DNA of 64,000 bases from Ficedula albicollis (GCF_000247815.1 NC_021671.1:22291874-22355873), one strand, 5' to 3'; shown: positions 11,180 through 24,010, counted from the first letter of the stretch. A program made the numbers and translations. The notes: a model not told the origin generated them from the letters alone.

Positions 11180-13443
11180 GTGGAGGATTCCACAAGGAAT
11201 TGTGTGCTGCTCAATCTTACTACAACTAGCAACTAATGAAAGGCCTTGTTGGAGATACAAAGGTTGGGGGCAGCCTTGGCTGCAATGACCACGAGATTGT
11301 GGAATTCAATATTGGGCAAGAAGGAAGCGGGGCAGCAAGCAAGATAGTAAACATGGGTTTGAGGAGAGCAAGCTTTACCCTCTTTAGGGGTCTTCTTGGA
11401 AGAATCCTATGGGTACAGATCCTGTGGGGAAGAGGGGTCCAGGAGAGCTAGTTGTTCATAAGGATCACTTCTGCAAGGCTCAAGAACGATGTGTATCAGT
11501 GAACAGGAAAGTGGGCAAGAGATCTGTCTGGATGAATAAAGAACTCGCTTCATTTCTCCAGTGTAGTAGGGAATACACAGGAGATGGAAGCAGGGTCAGG
11601 CCACTTGGAATGAATGTATAGAGGTGTCAGAGTGGTTAGAAATAAGGCATGGAAGGCCAACATCTGGATTAATGGAATGGGGTCTGTGGTAACAGAGGAC
11701 AAGGAGAAGGCGGAGTTGCTGAACACCTTCCTTGCATCAGTCTTCACTTCCAGCCTTCAGGAATCTGACACGAGAGACCTGAGTAAAGGAGTGTTCTAAG
11801 GAAGACTTTCCCTTGGTCAGGGAGGATTGGGTTAGAGAACACCTTGGTATGCATGAGTCCATGGGCTCTGATGGGATGCACCCACAAGTGCTGAGAGACC
11901 TGGTGAACACCATAAGTGGGCCAACCACAATGATCTTTGAAAGATTGTGGCAATCAGGGGAGTTCCCTGAGGTCTAGAAGAAAACAAATGTCACCCCAGT
12001 CTTCAGAAGAGGTAAGAAGGAAGACCATGGGAGCTTACCAAATAGTCAGCCTCACCTCAACCTCTGGAAAGGTGGTGAGTGCCTTGCTCTGAGAGCCATC
12101 TCTGTCCACATGGGTAAGTAGATTATCAGGAGTAGTCCTTCGCCAACCTGATTGCTTCTACAGAGAAACAACTTACCTGCGTGAATGGGGAAATGCAGTG
12201 GATATTGTCTACCTCAATTTCAGCAGGGCTTTCAAGACTTTATTGCAATATCCTCAAAAACAAAGTCAAGGAGGAAGGACTGGATAGGTTGAGAAAGGAC
12301 TGACTGGCAAATCGCTGAGGGACATAATCAATTGCAAAGGGTCTGGCTGAGACCTGTCACTTGTGGTATCCTCCAGGGTTCAATACAGGACCTAGTATTG
12401 CTTCTCTTGCTCATCAGTGACTTGGATGAAGGGCAGATGCCTCCTCAGCAAGTTCAGTGACAACACAAAGCTGGGATGAATGGCCAATAGCCCAGAGTGC
12501 TGTGCAGCCCTTCAGAGGAAAGGGTGGAGAGATGGGCAGGGAAGAACTGCTTGAAATTCAGCAGAAGCAGGGTCGTCCACCAATACAGGGTGGGACTGAC
12601 CTGCAAAGCAGCTCTGTGGAGGAGGACCTGGGGGTGCTGGTGGACAACCATCTGTCCATGAGCCAGCAGTGTGTCCTGGGGCCGAGAAGCAGATGAGGGC
12701 CCTCTCAGCTGTGTGTCTGAAGGAAGGGTGTTAAGAGGACAGACCTGGGCTCTTCTCAGCGGTGCCAAGGACAAGAGACAATGGGGAGAAACTGCTGCTC
12801 AGGAAGTTCCACCTGAACATGCACAAGAGCTTCTTTCCTGTGCAGGTCACTGAACACTGGAACAGGTTGCCCTGAGAAGTTGTGGAGCCTCCCTCACTGA
12901 TGATATGTAAGAACCTTCTGGACTCAACCTTCAGAGGAAAGGGTGGAGAGATGGGCAGGGAAGAACTGCTTGAAATTCAGCAGAAGCAGGGTCGTCCACC
13001 AATACAGGGTGGGACTGACCTGCAAAGCAGCTCTGTGGAGGAGGACCTGGGGGTGCTGGTGGACAACCATCTGTCCATGAGCCAGCAGTGTGTGCTGGGG
13101 CCGAGAAGCAGATGAGGGCCCTCTCAGCTGTGTGTCTGAAGGAAGGGTGTTAAGAGGACAGACCTGGGCTCTTCTCAGCGGTGCCAAGGACAAGAGACAA
13201 TGGGGAGAAACTGCTGCTCAGGAAGTTCCACCTGAACATGCACAAGAGCTTCTTTCCTGTGCAGGTCACTGAACACTGGAACAGGTTGCCCTGAGAAGTT
13301 GTGGAGCCTCCCTCACTGATGATATGTAAGAACCTTCTGGACTCAATCCTGTGCAATGTGCTCTGGGATGGCCCTGCTGGAGCAGGGAGGTTGAACCAGG
13401 TGACACAGTGTGGTACCAGCCTTACACATTCTGTGATTCTGTT
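11180..13443 (+). pseudogene. CR1 LINE ORF2 pseudogene, 5'-truncated, with 3' end
   Basis: A 2.2-kb sense-oriented CR1. From about 11236 one frame gives G-L-V-G-D-T-K-V-G-G-S-L-G-C-N-D-H-E-I-V-E-F, the end of the endonuclease. At about 11690-11745 comes E-D-K-E-K-A-E-L-L-N-T-F-L-A-S-V-F-T-S. Near 12200 there is a degraded Y-L-N-F-S-R-A-F RT motif, and near 12445 the catalytic F-A-D-D-T-K-L has become F-S-D-N-T-K-L. The element ends with 'ggatggccctgctggagcagggaggttgaaccagg' and a tail of imperfect octamers, 'attctgtgattctgtt' (13428-13443). Multiple frameshifts and stops make it inactive. An internal 419-bp segment is duplicated in tandem. Confidence 0.92.
12511..13348. repeat. Tandem duplication, 419-bp unit, inside CR1
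   Basis: Copy 1 is 12511-12929 and copy 2 is 12930-13348, with no spacer. The copies are almost identical; I see one internal difference (gtgtcctgg/gtgtgctgg near 12672/13091). The duplication lies inside the 3' part of the CR1 element and so occurred after its insertion. Confidence 0.97.
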
Positions 13444-13889
13444 AAATATCTCAGGTGACTGTGAGCAGCAAAATATTCACCAATTATTTAAAATCAAATT
13501 TAATTTGGTGAGATCTCTGCAGAAGTTTGTTTTTCAAGATGAAGCACAAAAGAGCTCTTGAATGCTTTCCCTGTCTTGACATGTGTAATTTCAGTATGTT
13601 AAAATACTTTGTTATAATTAGGACAACTATAGGATTATAAAATAAATTGTCATTTTTGGTTGCAATAGTTTCTAATTCATTGCCATCATGTACTCCTCCT
13701 TGTCTACTGGCACAGCACTGAAGCAGGCTGAGAGCTTTCTTTTTTTGATTCTTGACAATTGACTGGTTGGCTTCCACTCTTGAGATGAAATTGGCATTGT
13801 GATTGATGAAGTTTGCGAACTTCTTTGGAAAAAGATTTGAAACCAAATTTCTTTGCCTAACTTCATTCATAGATCATTGTTTTGTTTGA
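13444..13889. other. Spacer between two CR1 fragments
   Basis: AT-rich sequence between the CR1 3' end and the start of the next CR1-like segment. The open frame on the minus strand (13484-13870) has no recognisable domain. Confidence 0.5.
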
Positions 13890-14775
13890 ACTTAGGCTTA
13901 TTGAGTTGCAGATGATTCCTTTCTAAGGGGACATAGGACCCAATATGCCAGTCAGGCCCAGCCCACAGGAAGATCTGCTGCCTTCCTGGGGCCTGGATAG
14001 GGATGTCATCCAGAAACTTCTTTATCTGGAGTGGTCCTGAGACTACTACTCATTACTAATTTTCCACATAGGGGATGATGGAGTGGGAGCACGTAGTCCA
14101 AGGACGATCAAAAAGGACTTCAGGGCCTTGGCATGTTTGGTAAGGAAATCTGAGGCACAAGTTATGATTTCCTCTATACTTCCAGCTGAAGGCAGCAGCA
14201 CTGGAAGAAATACATGGGCTGAGTCTATTACTACGTGGCTCTGTGGCTAGTATCACCACCAAAATTTTGGTTTTTTTGACAGTGGAATGGTCTATGCAGC
14301 ACCAGGCATGCTTGTACCAGTAAGGGCTCACCTTTCTCAGGGAGGAGAGTTGCTGCTTGGGAACCAGAGGGGCCCATTTCACTGATAGAGCTTTAAACTA
14401 GTTGTGATGAGGGAGTGGGACAGGTTTGTCCCTGGCAAGCTGTGGAGTGAGAAGTGAAGGTTAGAGGGACAGCATGCAAGAGGACCCTCTGCCAGTGACT
14501 CTGAAATGTGCTGGCTACATTAGAATGCACTTGCAGTGTTACAGAGACAAGCCAGAGATTCCCAATGTAATAGAAACCAGCAGGGAAACACCAGAGAATT
14601 ATCTCAAAGGAATTAAAGGCTGTTCTTTAGGAAGGCAACATAGCTGGCAGGCCAGCTGAGGTGCTTTTACACCAGTGCATGCAGCATGGGCAGCAGACAG
14701 GGGGAGTTGGAAGCCACTGTGCTGATAGAAAGCTATGACCCTGTTGCTACTTCAGCACAAGGGGAATGGATTCAA
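13890..14775 (+). mobile_element. CR1 LINE 5'-region fragment (5' part and start of endonuclease), sense
   Basis: The right-hand part is clear. At 14657-14760 one frame reads Q-L-R-C-F-Y-T-S-A-C-S-M-G-S-R-Q-G-E-L-E-A-T-V and then Y-D-P-V-A-T, the start of the CR1 apurinic-endonuclease domain (consensus about L-Y-T-N-A-R-S-M-G-N-K-Q-E-E-L-E). Upstream, 'gggctcacctttctcagggaggagag' and 'agctttaaactagttgtgatgagggagtgg' (about 14320-14420) fit the region before it in CR1. The left limit is approximate and 13890-14300 is assigned with less certainty. Similarity is lost just past 14775. Confidence 0.75.
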
Positions 14776-16401
14776 AATGTAGAAGCATTTCACATATACT
14801 CTTCAGCCCTCCACGTTCCCACTACCATTGACACCCTCATTAGGATTGATACTACATGGTATAGAATTGTTTGTGTACTGAGGTTCCATTCAAATTTTGT
14901 CTATGTAATGGAGGTTAAAATACAGCATTTGTTTTCTTTTACTTTACCAGTGGATGGTTGGCAGCCTGTCAGACTTGCTGAGTAATGCAGAGGTGGACTC
15001 ATAAACAACAGCCTGAGGAAATAGAACTGCAATGTGGAGAGACTGAAAAAGAAAGTGGGCTGATGGAGCTGGGCTCAGTATTTCTTAACACAGTTGCTGG
15101 ACCAGCACCCTGATCTCAGTCAGCTCTACTCATTTCTAGACACCAGGGCGTAAAAAGCTTATCAGGGGAGAGAACAGACAGACACTCCCCTCTTTTCTTC
15201 TGCATACATGGCTACATAAAACCCCAGTTCCTGTTGCCAACAGCTGGTTCAGCAGAGGAGTTGAAAATAGAACCTCTGTGGAGGTATAGTCTGGTTTGGG
15301 AAAGACAGTTAAAGCTGGAAACTGATGGATCTAGTTTTCTTATGCATCTGGCCTAAAGTCTTTCATCACAGCCAAGTGTTCGGCAAAGTATTGCAAAAAA
15401 TATATTCATGCCTGTCATCTTCAGACTGTCTTTAAATAATATTTTGACATGGGTTATTCCTGTAGGTAGGCAAATATAACCTACTTAGGGCTTATTCCTC
15501 CTTTTCGCCTCAAACTAATCATATTTGTTATGATATATCAAACTCTGAGTTACCTAAGTAATTATTTAAAAGCATTATAAGGTACAGATTATATACAGGA
15601 TGAAGTAGTGTCTGTAATGTATAGGTTTCATCTAAAACATAATTCAACTTGTTTCCAACACAGGTAATCAGTTAGCTTTGCTACTTGATTCTATGTACAT
15701 AATTCATTAATACTGAATCTGTTCTCTCTAAATGGAAATGTATAGGGAAAAAATTAGCCTATTTTTAGATGAAGTGGCAGCTGCTAGAGAGTGAAGAGTA
15801 GAATAAGTCAGTTTTTAAAGTAATGTTGGTTGAGGATGCAGTATCTAAACCAGAATGTCTAGTGCTGCTGTTGAAAGATGCCAATTCACACTTTTTGATA
15901 GAGACTTGTTTATAACTTGTTAAAATGATAGCTCTAAGAATATTTTTTCTTTTTTTTTAAAGAGAGATTTTACAATTAAAAGTCACATAATAAAATCTGG
16001 ATAGATTCTAGCTCTTTCTGCATGTGTAATTCTCAGTGAAATTACTGAGAACTTCTGGGAGTTATTTGTTTAGTGTTGAGAGAGAAGAATTCTGCCTAGA
16101 TGTGGTTGTTATTAGGTTTGTGTTTTCTGGAGCTAATCTTATGCATTTTTACTTTCAATTCCCAATGTTCATGAGGGTAGAAAATGCTATTATGGTTTTT
16201 ATTCTATGTACGGATATTGTTATCTGGCACTTTCATTATGCTGCTTCTAAAAATGAAATGCAGTTTACTTTGTGGGTTCAGGAGAAATACAGAAGACATT
16301 AATGACTGTATGACTTTTTTTCTTATGTGTCTCTGAGGGCACACAGCTGAAGGGTTGGTTTCATGTGTCATGTTTGCTTTGGTAACTTTATGTAATCCAC
16401 T
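14776..16401. other. Intronic sequence, nothing recognised
   Basis: No gene, RNA or repeat was recognised. The segment 14940-15250 is somewhat GC-richer and could be an old unidentified repeat. Confidence 0.5.
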
Positions 16402-16570
16402 TAGAATCATATAATAGTTTGGTTTGGAAGGGATCTTAAAAGGTCATCTCGTTCAATCCCCCTGCAATGAGCAGCATCATCTTCAACTGGACCAGGTTGC
16501 TCAGAGTCCCATCCAGCCTGACCTTGAATGTTTCCAGGGATGGGGCATCTCCCAACAAGAACTACTTGGT
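16402..16570 (-). mobile_element. CR1 LINE 3' end fragment, antisense
   Basis: The plus strand reads 'tagaatcatataatagtttggtttggaagggatcttaaaaggtcatctcgttcaatccccctgc', then 'accaggttgctcagagtcccatccagcctgaccttgaatgtttccagggatggggcatct'. This is the reverse complement of the CR1 3' terminus, including remains of the terminal octamer at the left edge. Confidence 0.93.
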
Positions 16571-16861
16571 ACGTGTAATACTATCAAAACCTGGCCTAAG
16601 AAAATAACCTGCAAGACTGAGTCAACTGTAGGTTTGCTCCTTTTGTAAATGGCAATAAACTGTTTTATGTTGTGTTTTGAATTCTTTCACTGACTTGACC
16701 TTTGCTGTTGAATTTAAATTTCACATCTTTACGTGATTCCTGTGTTGGGGTTTTTGCCTCTCCTTAACTTAGCCTCTGAAAATTCTTGTGTGATATTTTG
16801 TCTCTCTCTCCACTAGTATTACTATTGTGTGCCCATCCATCTGTTTCTTAAAAATCTATCA

Positions 16862-17240
16862 AAGAATCAGTGAATTGTTGAGGTTGTAAGGAAAACCCTT
16901 TCAGATCTTCTAATGAAGGGTTAACTAGAGCAGGTTATCCAGAACTACATCCAGTTGAATTTTGAGAATCTCCATATGTAACGACCACACTGTTTGACTA
17001 CCTGCACAGTAAAAGAGTTTCTGTACTTCTTGTTTTTTGATTTGTGCTTATGGCCTCTTGTTTAGTCCATAGGCATGACTGAGAAGAGCCTGGCTGCCTT
17101 CTTTCCATTGCATCCCAATGGATATTTATAAACATAAGTAAGATCCCTCTGAACCTTTTCTCCAGGCTCATCAGTCCCAGATATCTGCACTTCTCTGTAT
17201 ATGGCAGATGCTTCAGCCTCTTAACGGGATTCTTGGCCCA
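16862..17240 (-). mobile_element. Old CR1 LINE 3' fragment, antisense
   Basis: Diverged reverse-complement CR1. It begins with 'aaagaatcagtgaattgttgaggttgtaagg' and has 'gtaaaagagtttctgtacttcttg', 'aagatccctctgaaccttttctccaggctcatcagtccca' and 'cagcctcttaacgggattcttggcc' in the expected order. It is more diverged than the copy at 16402. Confidence 0.75.
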
Positions 17241-19371
17241 ATGTATTCTTCTTTTCTACTTATGCCCTCTAACCCCCAAATGACTCCTGCCTCCTGCTGT
17301 TTGCAAAGCTCCTGTCCTTAAAATCCCGTTGCCTTCTAGTGGCTATTCTTGCTAAATTGGATGTAAATGCACAGCTTTTGCTGTTCTTGCTCCATTCTTC
17401 TGGTTTGTTTTTACAGTGTGAACTCCACAGTTCCAAGGCTGTTCTTCTCCAGTACTTGGAGGTGCTGAGCATATAACAGGTGCTTCCCTATAAAAACAAC
17501 AGTTAGAGCTGATTGCTGCTGAGAGTAACATGAAAGGGCAGAGTCCTGCATTGATACTGGCTTAGTGAAAAATGTATTTTAGCCCTAAGGCAGGGAGTGA
17601 AGGGGAAAGGCATTTCAATAGATTTTGTGAAGTAGACATAATTTATTTTTTTTTACAGCTCCTTACAGGAGGTTTTCTTTTTGTAGGCAGCTGAAAGTCA
17701 AGAGACCAGCAGGCATAATTTAGAGCTGTGTGTGCTGTGGCATTTACAAGGACTGGAGATAAATGAGGATCATCATAACGCACTGTGAATAGCAATACAA
17801 CTTTCTTGTTCCCAGTGGCCACGGCAGTGGTCCCTGATTGATTAATTCTGGGAGAAGGCTGAAAGGCTATCTTTTGAGTTTTCAGAGCTGAGAGGAAAAT
17901 GTGAAAATAAAAATGAACAATTTACAAATTGTTTGGCCAAATAAGCATACTGTTTGACTATCTAAAAAATACAGTTTATGGTCTTTTTAGAATAATATAC
18001 ACTCCTGATTTCCGTATTCAAGCAATTGTTTCAGGTTTCCAGCTGTGTTCTTTCCAGATATAATGCAGGTGGAAAGATGAGTTAATGGTTTAAACAATTA
18101 GAGATTTGATGCAGTCTTCCATCTGTCAAAGTCCACTGAAATGAAAGCTCACAGTTTTTAATTTGTGCCTCCAGCATCTAACTCAGTCTGAAATGGTGTC
18201 AACGATTTGCCCTGCCCACAGTAGTGTTATTCTTATGTTAAGCATTCTGTGCACACATGCTGAGAGACTTCTATCAAACATATTAGTGTGCATTTGAGAG
18301 ATCATTAGCCTGAAGTAGCTGAAACATTCCAGGTTTCTTAGCCGGGAATCTCACATCTCTGCTGGAAAGTGTGTTGAGCCACTGTTATTTACACAATAAA
18401 GCTAGAGCAGGATAGGGATAGCTTTGTAAAGTTTAGCAGTGGTGCCGTGGTTTAGGTGGTGCCCATAAAAGGGTGAGATGATGAATGTTTTGCTTTTTTT
18501 GTCTAAAAAGATGATATGAATAAAAATTTTTCTTGATCTGCTAGACAGATTGTTTTTGTTTAATTTAGTAAAAGCTGAGGTAAAACCATTTAATAGAATC
18601 AGAGTTCATAAGACTTGATCAGATTATCGTTCTGCTAAATAGATAAAAAAGTCATGAGCATATAAAGAAATAAGACAGATGCAATACTTATTGTTTGCAT
18701 TCTTATGGATTAGTTGATTTTTTAATATTCATCTATAAAAAGGTAGAGGGGACTGAGAGAACCATAGTGGTAAGATGATTAAAGCTGTACTAGGTAATAA
18801 ATAAAAGGTGACTGAAGTTTCTGGATTTTTTTGTTTGGGGAAATAGAAGAAAGAGCTTTGTGGTTCAGTGTTTATATTTATATGAAAGCATTGATGTGTA
18901 AGCGTGTTGTGATTGCAAGAATCCCTTTGTTCCTAAGGGCCTTGAGAAATGACAAATAAACAGAATTGAAATCCAAACAATATTTGCAGTGCTCTGTAAT
19001 GCTCTATATTTGTAAATATCAAGTTTTATTTTTTGGGGTATTGAAAAAACAGTTGTGTTAGAACATGAAATAAGTGGACATGAAGTAAGTTCATATTCTT
19101 TACTGCTGCTATATTGGATCATGTTAGTCATCCTTCTAGTCTAATACTTGTGTTACCAGTTAGATACTCAATAGGTAAGTAAACCTGTAGGTCTGGAATA
19201 ACCTGCTGCTAGAAGAAAACCTTACTTTACCCCTATTACTTATTTTTGTGTGATACTGTGCAACCTAAAGGATATGTCCTTTTCAGAACGTTCGTTGTGG
19301 CTCCTCATCTCTTGCCACTTACTGTTTTGTGCATCTTAAATTTTTTTGCCTTGGAAGAGCAGACCTTAGGA
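17241..19371. other. Intronic sequence, no gene or repeat recognised
   Basis: Mostly unique-looking sequence. Segments around 17690-17900 and 18150-18450 have mixed composition and no repeat signature, so they could hold conserved non-coding DNA, but no specific element can be supported from one sequence. Confidence 0.5.
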
Positions 19372-19482
19372 CTTTATGGAAGGTGTTTTGCTTGGCCTTC
19401 ACTTCATCACTTCATGATGCTGCTGATAAACTTTATGGAAGGTGTTTTGCTTGGCCTTCACTCTGAATGATGCTGCTGATAA
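19372..19482. repeat. Tandem duplication, about 59-bp unit
   Basis: Copy 1 is 19372-19430 and copy 2 is 19431-19482. Both begin ctttatggaaggtgttttgc and end 'atgatgctgctgataa'. Copy 2 lacks several bases in the middle (tcatcacttc region). Confidence 0.93.
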
Positions 19483-20527
19483 CTTTCTATCTCTAGTAAA
19501 AATGGCTAGAATCATGTTACTTTCTTTTTTCCCTTGTTAAAAAATTACCATGACTGCTGGAGCCCTTATGAGGTATAGGGAGGAAAAGATCAGATTGTTT
19601 TTATGTCCCTGTAGCCCAGGTTTTTGTTAATGTGGAATTCTGCCGGGATTCTCATTGATCTTCAGCATGGGTTTACAGAAGTTTGGTTCTTTAAGAGCTT
19701 GCCCTTTCGGCCAGTTGTATCTGTTTTAAGGAAGTACTCAAGTCTGATCGCTGTACTGTTTGAAATTTGAACTCCTGATTAGTGAGCAAAGCAAGCCAGT
19801 GATGAGCATAACCAGATGAAGATTAAATAACCCTCTTTCACAGAGAAAAGACACAAAATTGTCATTAATGACTGAATTGTGGCAACGCTGGCTTTGAGAG
19901 TAATAGCACAGCAGTTTCAGCTCTGTTCTCAGAAGAGCGAATGCTGGTTTTAGACTTTAAATCTGCATACACTGTGGTATATAGAGACATACACTGCAGC
20001 TAAGGGGAGAAATGTGTGCATGGGGGTGCTCACATATAAACACAACAAATATTATTGAAGCTGGCGTGGTGAAGCACTAAATGCTTCTTTAACTTAGCTT
20101 TATCTGCTTCAGTGAACACTCTTCAAAATCCAAGGATATTCAGACTGTAGAATCCTTTATTTAGAGGTATTTGAGCACAAAAATAATCCCTTACTAGAAA
20201 CTTTTGAAATACCAATGCAGCTATGCAGTCTAATCAACTGTAAATTTTTGTTGTCTAAAAAGCAGTTGATTAAGTAACATCTAGCAGAAGGGTGATTATC
20301 ATTGGAGTAACACTGGTCAGACAGTAAGGACAGATGCTACTACTGAGACTAAGGAGAATTAGCAGTAAATCTTGAAAACAAGCAACAGATTTATCTTTCA
20401 AAATCTTCAGTTTTGCCAGGTCTCTCACCACTCAGTTTGCTCAAAGCTTGTACATATATTTTTCTCATATTTCAAGAACTTTGCATGCTATATGCAGAGG
20501 GAAAATGTGACTTGAAAGTGTATTTGA
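19483..20527. other. Intronic sequence, unique-looking
   Basis: No gene or transposon was recognised. It contains the homeodomain-like palindrome at 19861-19872. Confidence 0.5.
19861..19872. promoter_or_regulatory. Perfect 12-bp palindrome GTCATTAATGAC, possible homeodomain site
   Basis: The sequence equals its own reverse complement and contains two overlapping TAAT/ATTA homeodomain cores. It lies in a non-repetitive stretch of intron 2 (about 19830-20010). Function is inferred only from the motif, and such sites can occur by chance. Confidence 0.25.
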
Positions 20528-20685
20528 GATTTTGATTTCCCAAATACAATCTTAGTTCCCAAAGCTCAGCTGCCAGAGTTGCTATTAGGAAATTTTAATA
20601 GCTCATAGATTTTGATTTCCCAAATACAATCTTAGTTCCCAAAGCTCAGCTGCCAGAGTTAATATTAGGAAATTTTAATAGCTCA
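20528..20685. repeat. Tandem duplication, 80-bp unit, two copies
   Basis: Copy 1 is 20528-20607 and copy 2 is 20608-20685. Both begin gattttgatttcccaaatac and end 'aattttaatagctca'. They differ mainly at 'ttgctatt'/'ttaatatt'. Confidence 0.96.
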
Positions 20686-23639
20686 AATAAGTCAGAGAAT
20701 CTGTGCAAAATTTATAAATTTGCAGTTGAGATGAGAATCTTATTATATTACATTTCATTGACCTAATTAATTTGTAGTGCAAAACAGGCGGTAATAGTCT
20801 GTTTAAATGTATGGTCCTTTTCTCCCCTTGTGGGAGACAATTGCAGAGTTAGGTCAAATACAGCTCTAGTTAAGAGACAAAGACAAAATGTGCTTGCGTT
20901 GACCTTTAATGTAGTAATAAAATATGTTCAAGCCACTGGAAAGGGACATATGTCTGTCTCTTAACTGTGACTTTAAGAAGAGTTTTGCTTGACTAGACCC
21001 AGGGCATTATTCAAAACCCACTGAAGTAGGGAATACTGACTTTCAACAAGCTTTATACCCATCTATAAGTTAAGATTGTGCTTTTTCAAGTGACCTCCCT
21101 TGGAGTTTCTCCATTACTCTAATATGGAAGGAGATATAAAAGTGTGCTTAGGTAGATGGAGTTACTGTGCTGAGAGGGAGGCAACTGTCTTTGAGGCAGA
21201 CAGGCATGGATGCAAGTGCTCTTTTCTCCACACATTCATTGAAGTGTAAGGAAAGCATTAAGCTGGAAGTGAGAGCTATGACTGTTTTCTACTTTCGAGT
21301 GCCTGCAAAGAATTGGAAAGCTGTCTGAGCGCACAAGCATAGTCTGTCCTTAAACAGAAATTGCACATTTTATTTTGTAACCCTAACTGTGATATTTAAT
21401 CAGACATTAAAGAGTTAATTGACATTTAGCACTGTATATTAGAATAACTCTCTATACACAAAAGAGAAAAATGCTTCTGAAAGGGTGCAGTGTTATAGAG
21501 TGGATTTTGTGCTATGAATTTTAAGTAGACCTCCTTATTGAGCTTCCTTAAAAAGTTCTGCTTAAAGTCATTTTGATGTATAGTCTGAGGTTAACGGATC
21601 AGAAAGGTAACTGGTTCTGATAGTTCTTCCATAATATACACATCTACTATATGGAATATAAGCATACATTCTGATCTTAGTAATTTAAAATATTTTTAGC
21701 TATTTCAATGGCCTGAGGAATTTAAGTTTGCAGTGGAAGCATATAACTGTACAGATAGAAGTCCCACTGTGGAGATAGTGGCAGGAAAATATTTGGGCCT
21801 TTTTTCTGATACCATAAACTTTCTGAAGTCTGCAATGGTTCTAAAGGCTACTTCCTGCAGTACTTCCTGTAAGCTAACTTACAATTTATTTGCTTCCTCA
21901 TTTTAAAGAAGTGAACAGTTGCATGGGGTGTAAAGTGAAAGGGAAATTCATAGCCTTATTTACTGAATGTTGACATTATGCATTTAATCCATATGGAAGA
22001 TGTGAAGCAGGAATACCAGCAGGATCCACTACACTGAAATGGCAATCATGGATAACTATTCAGCCTTTTACTGTTTTGATGCTGGTGTATGGATTTCTTG
22101 TTTCAGGTACGTGTTTTCAGCTGATGCATTTAGAAATTAGAGGATTGCTGTAATTATTTCTGTAAAGAAATTTTTTTCCTTTGGAGTGTGAACTAGAAGA
22201 CAGAGTAATGAACAAGGATGTTTTCCCCAATGTATCTAATATTCTGTTTGCTTTAAGTTGTAAAATCCATGGGTTCCAGCAAATGTCAGAGTTTGCAGCC
22301 TCTGACTTTGAATAAAGAATGCAGCTGACTACGTTTATTTTTGTCATGACGTGATATTGTTATATCCAAGATCCATTAAATTTCAATAGCCACAATAAAT
22401 CAGAGTATGAACAGGAAAAGAAAACTGAGTTATGGCACTTGGGATTTGAACTGCACTCTCCAAAAATAGTAGAAATTTTCCAGAGCTAGGAATGAGGAAT
22501 CAAATTTTAAAGTGGTTTCATATTAGGAATGAAATATTTTCATTTTTTGGCATATGTGAAACATTTAGCTGCATTGTTACTCACTGAACTTTGAGCACCT
22601 TCAGGAGGGAAATAGACTTAATTTTGTTTTATGTGAATATGACTACCCTGTTAACCCTAGAAACAACAAAATATTGGTTAAACAGTAGTTACCACTTTAT
22701 ATTTTTTTTCAAATTTTGTCCACTTAAATCAGGCTTTAGCATTACATGGATTCTCATGGATTGCTTTTCCTAAATCTGGAATTCTTTCAGTTTGGCCTGA
22801 GAACACAATACAGAGCACCAAACACATCCCTGGCCTGGTCCATGCAGTTTATTGGGAGGAGAACTAACCATGCTTGCTTTCAGGAATGCTCATGGGCGAT
22901 ATGCTCAGACCCAGCAGGCAGAGCTCTGTCTGGCTATACTTGTTAACTTTTGTTTGGTTCTGGACCATATTGTTGAGTGATGTCTGAGGATGTCATTATT
23001 CACTCACCAGGAGGCAGGTCTAAAGCTCCTAAAGGGCCAGGAGCAGGGGAGGAAATTGCAGATTTTTGGGTGAGATTTTTGAAATGTTAGGATTTATATC
23101 TGTAAATAAGCACTGAGACAACAGAGCTGATGAGTAACTATTTAAATCGATGAAGACGCTACCAAACCTGTCTTTGCCACCTTGGAAGATCACTGGCTCA
23201 GCAAATATTTCTTAAAGAAACATTGTTTTTTCAACATCATTCCACTGGTGATCTGTTCTACTCGTATTATTCAGTGTTTCTATTTTCCTTGAAGGTATCT
23301 GTGTGACATAAGTATTGTGTTTCTTTAGAGTTTAGCTGTTCCTGCTGTACAATTTCCTCATCCAAAGTCATGTTTCACCTTGTGTCAAATCCAACTCCCA
23401 TAATAATTGCAACCTGTGTTTTTGGTGGGGCCATGATACAGAAAATAATCCCTTTTTAATTGCTTATGTTCTTCAAAAGATTAATTAAATATTTCTGTTT
23501 CATAACTGAATATTTTAAAATTAATCTATAGTTAAATAACACAATTGAATAACAAATGAGTGTTTTTCTTAAAAATATATTTATTTGGTAGCTTTCTTGC
23601 CTTATTTTTTCCTTTTTATTTATACCCCTCCCATAACAT
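20686..23639. other. Intronic sequence, nothing recognised
   Basis: About 3 kb of AT-rich sequence with only short, unsupported open frames on both strands. No repeat family, RNA gene or exon was recognised. Confidence 0.5.
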
Positions 23640-24010
23640 CAACTGAAACCAGGAAAAATAAATTGACATGGCTTTATTGTTGTTAATAATAGTGGTGCAA
23701 AAAATCACAACATGCACTTCATTCAAAGTAATATCCATCTGCAGGGGAATTCGTCAGATTTTCATGTTTTCTAGGTTTAATAAGTGTTTGAAAGTATTGC
23801 AGATTGAGCACTTTAATTCCTTAAATGACAAATAAGTAGGTCATTATCATCTTCAGGGAAAGACTTATTTGTCCTCATTATTCCTGGGATCCAACATTAT
23901 GCAAATTTACTTTATAATACACTTGAAAGTAGTTATTGTAAGGAAGTGGGTGTATCTATAGGCGGTACTTTGAAGATTTTTATCCTGACAACATCAACAG
24001 CAAAATAGAT
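23640..24010. promoter_or_regulatory. Weak candidate regulatory segment with a POU octamer
   Basis: This AT-rich, non-repetitive segment contains an exact POU/octamer motif ATGCAAAT at 23899-23906. It has no repeat signature. The call rests on a single short motif and would need conservation to be credible. Confidence 0.15.

Noticed and set aside
12454..13193. Minus-strand open frames of 106 and 89 codons
   Set aside because: They are antisense to the CR1 3' region and are duplicated by the 419-bp tandem repeat. They are shadows, not genes.
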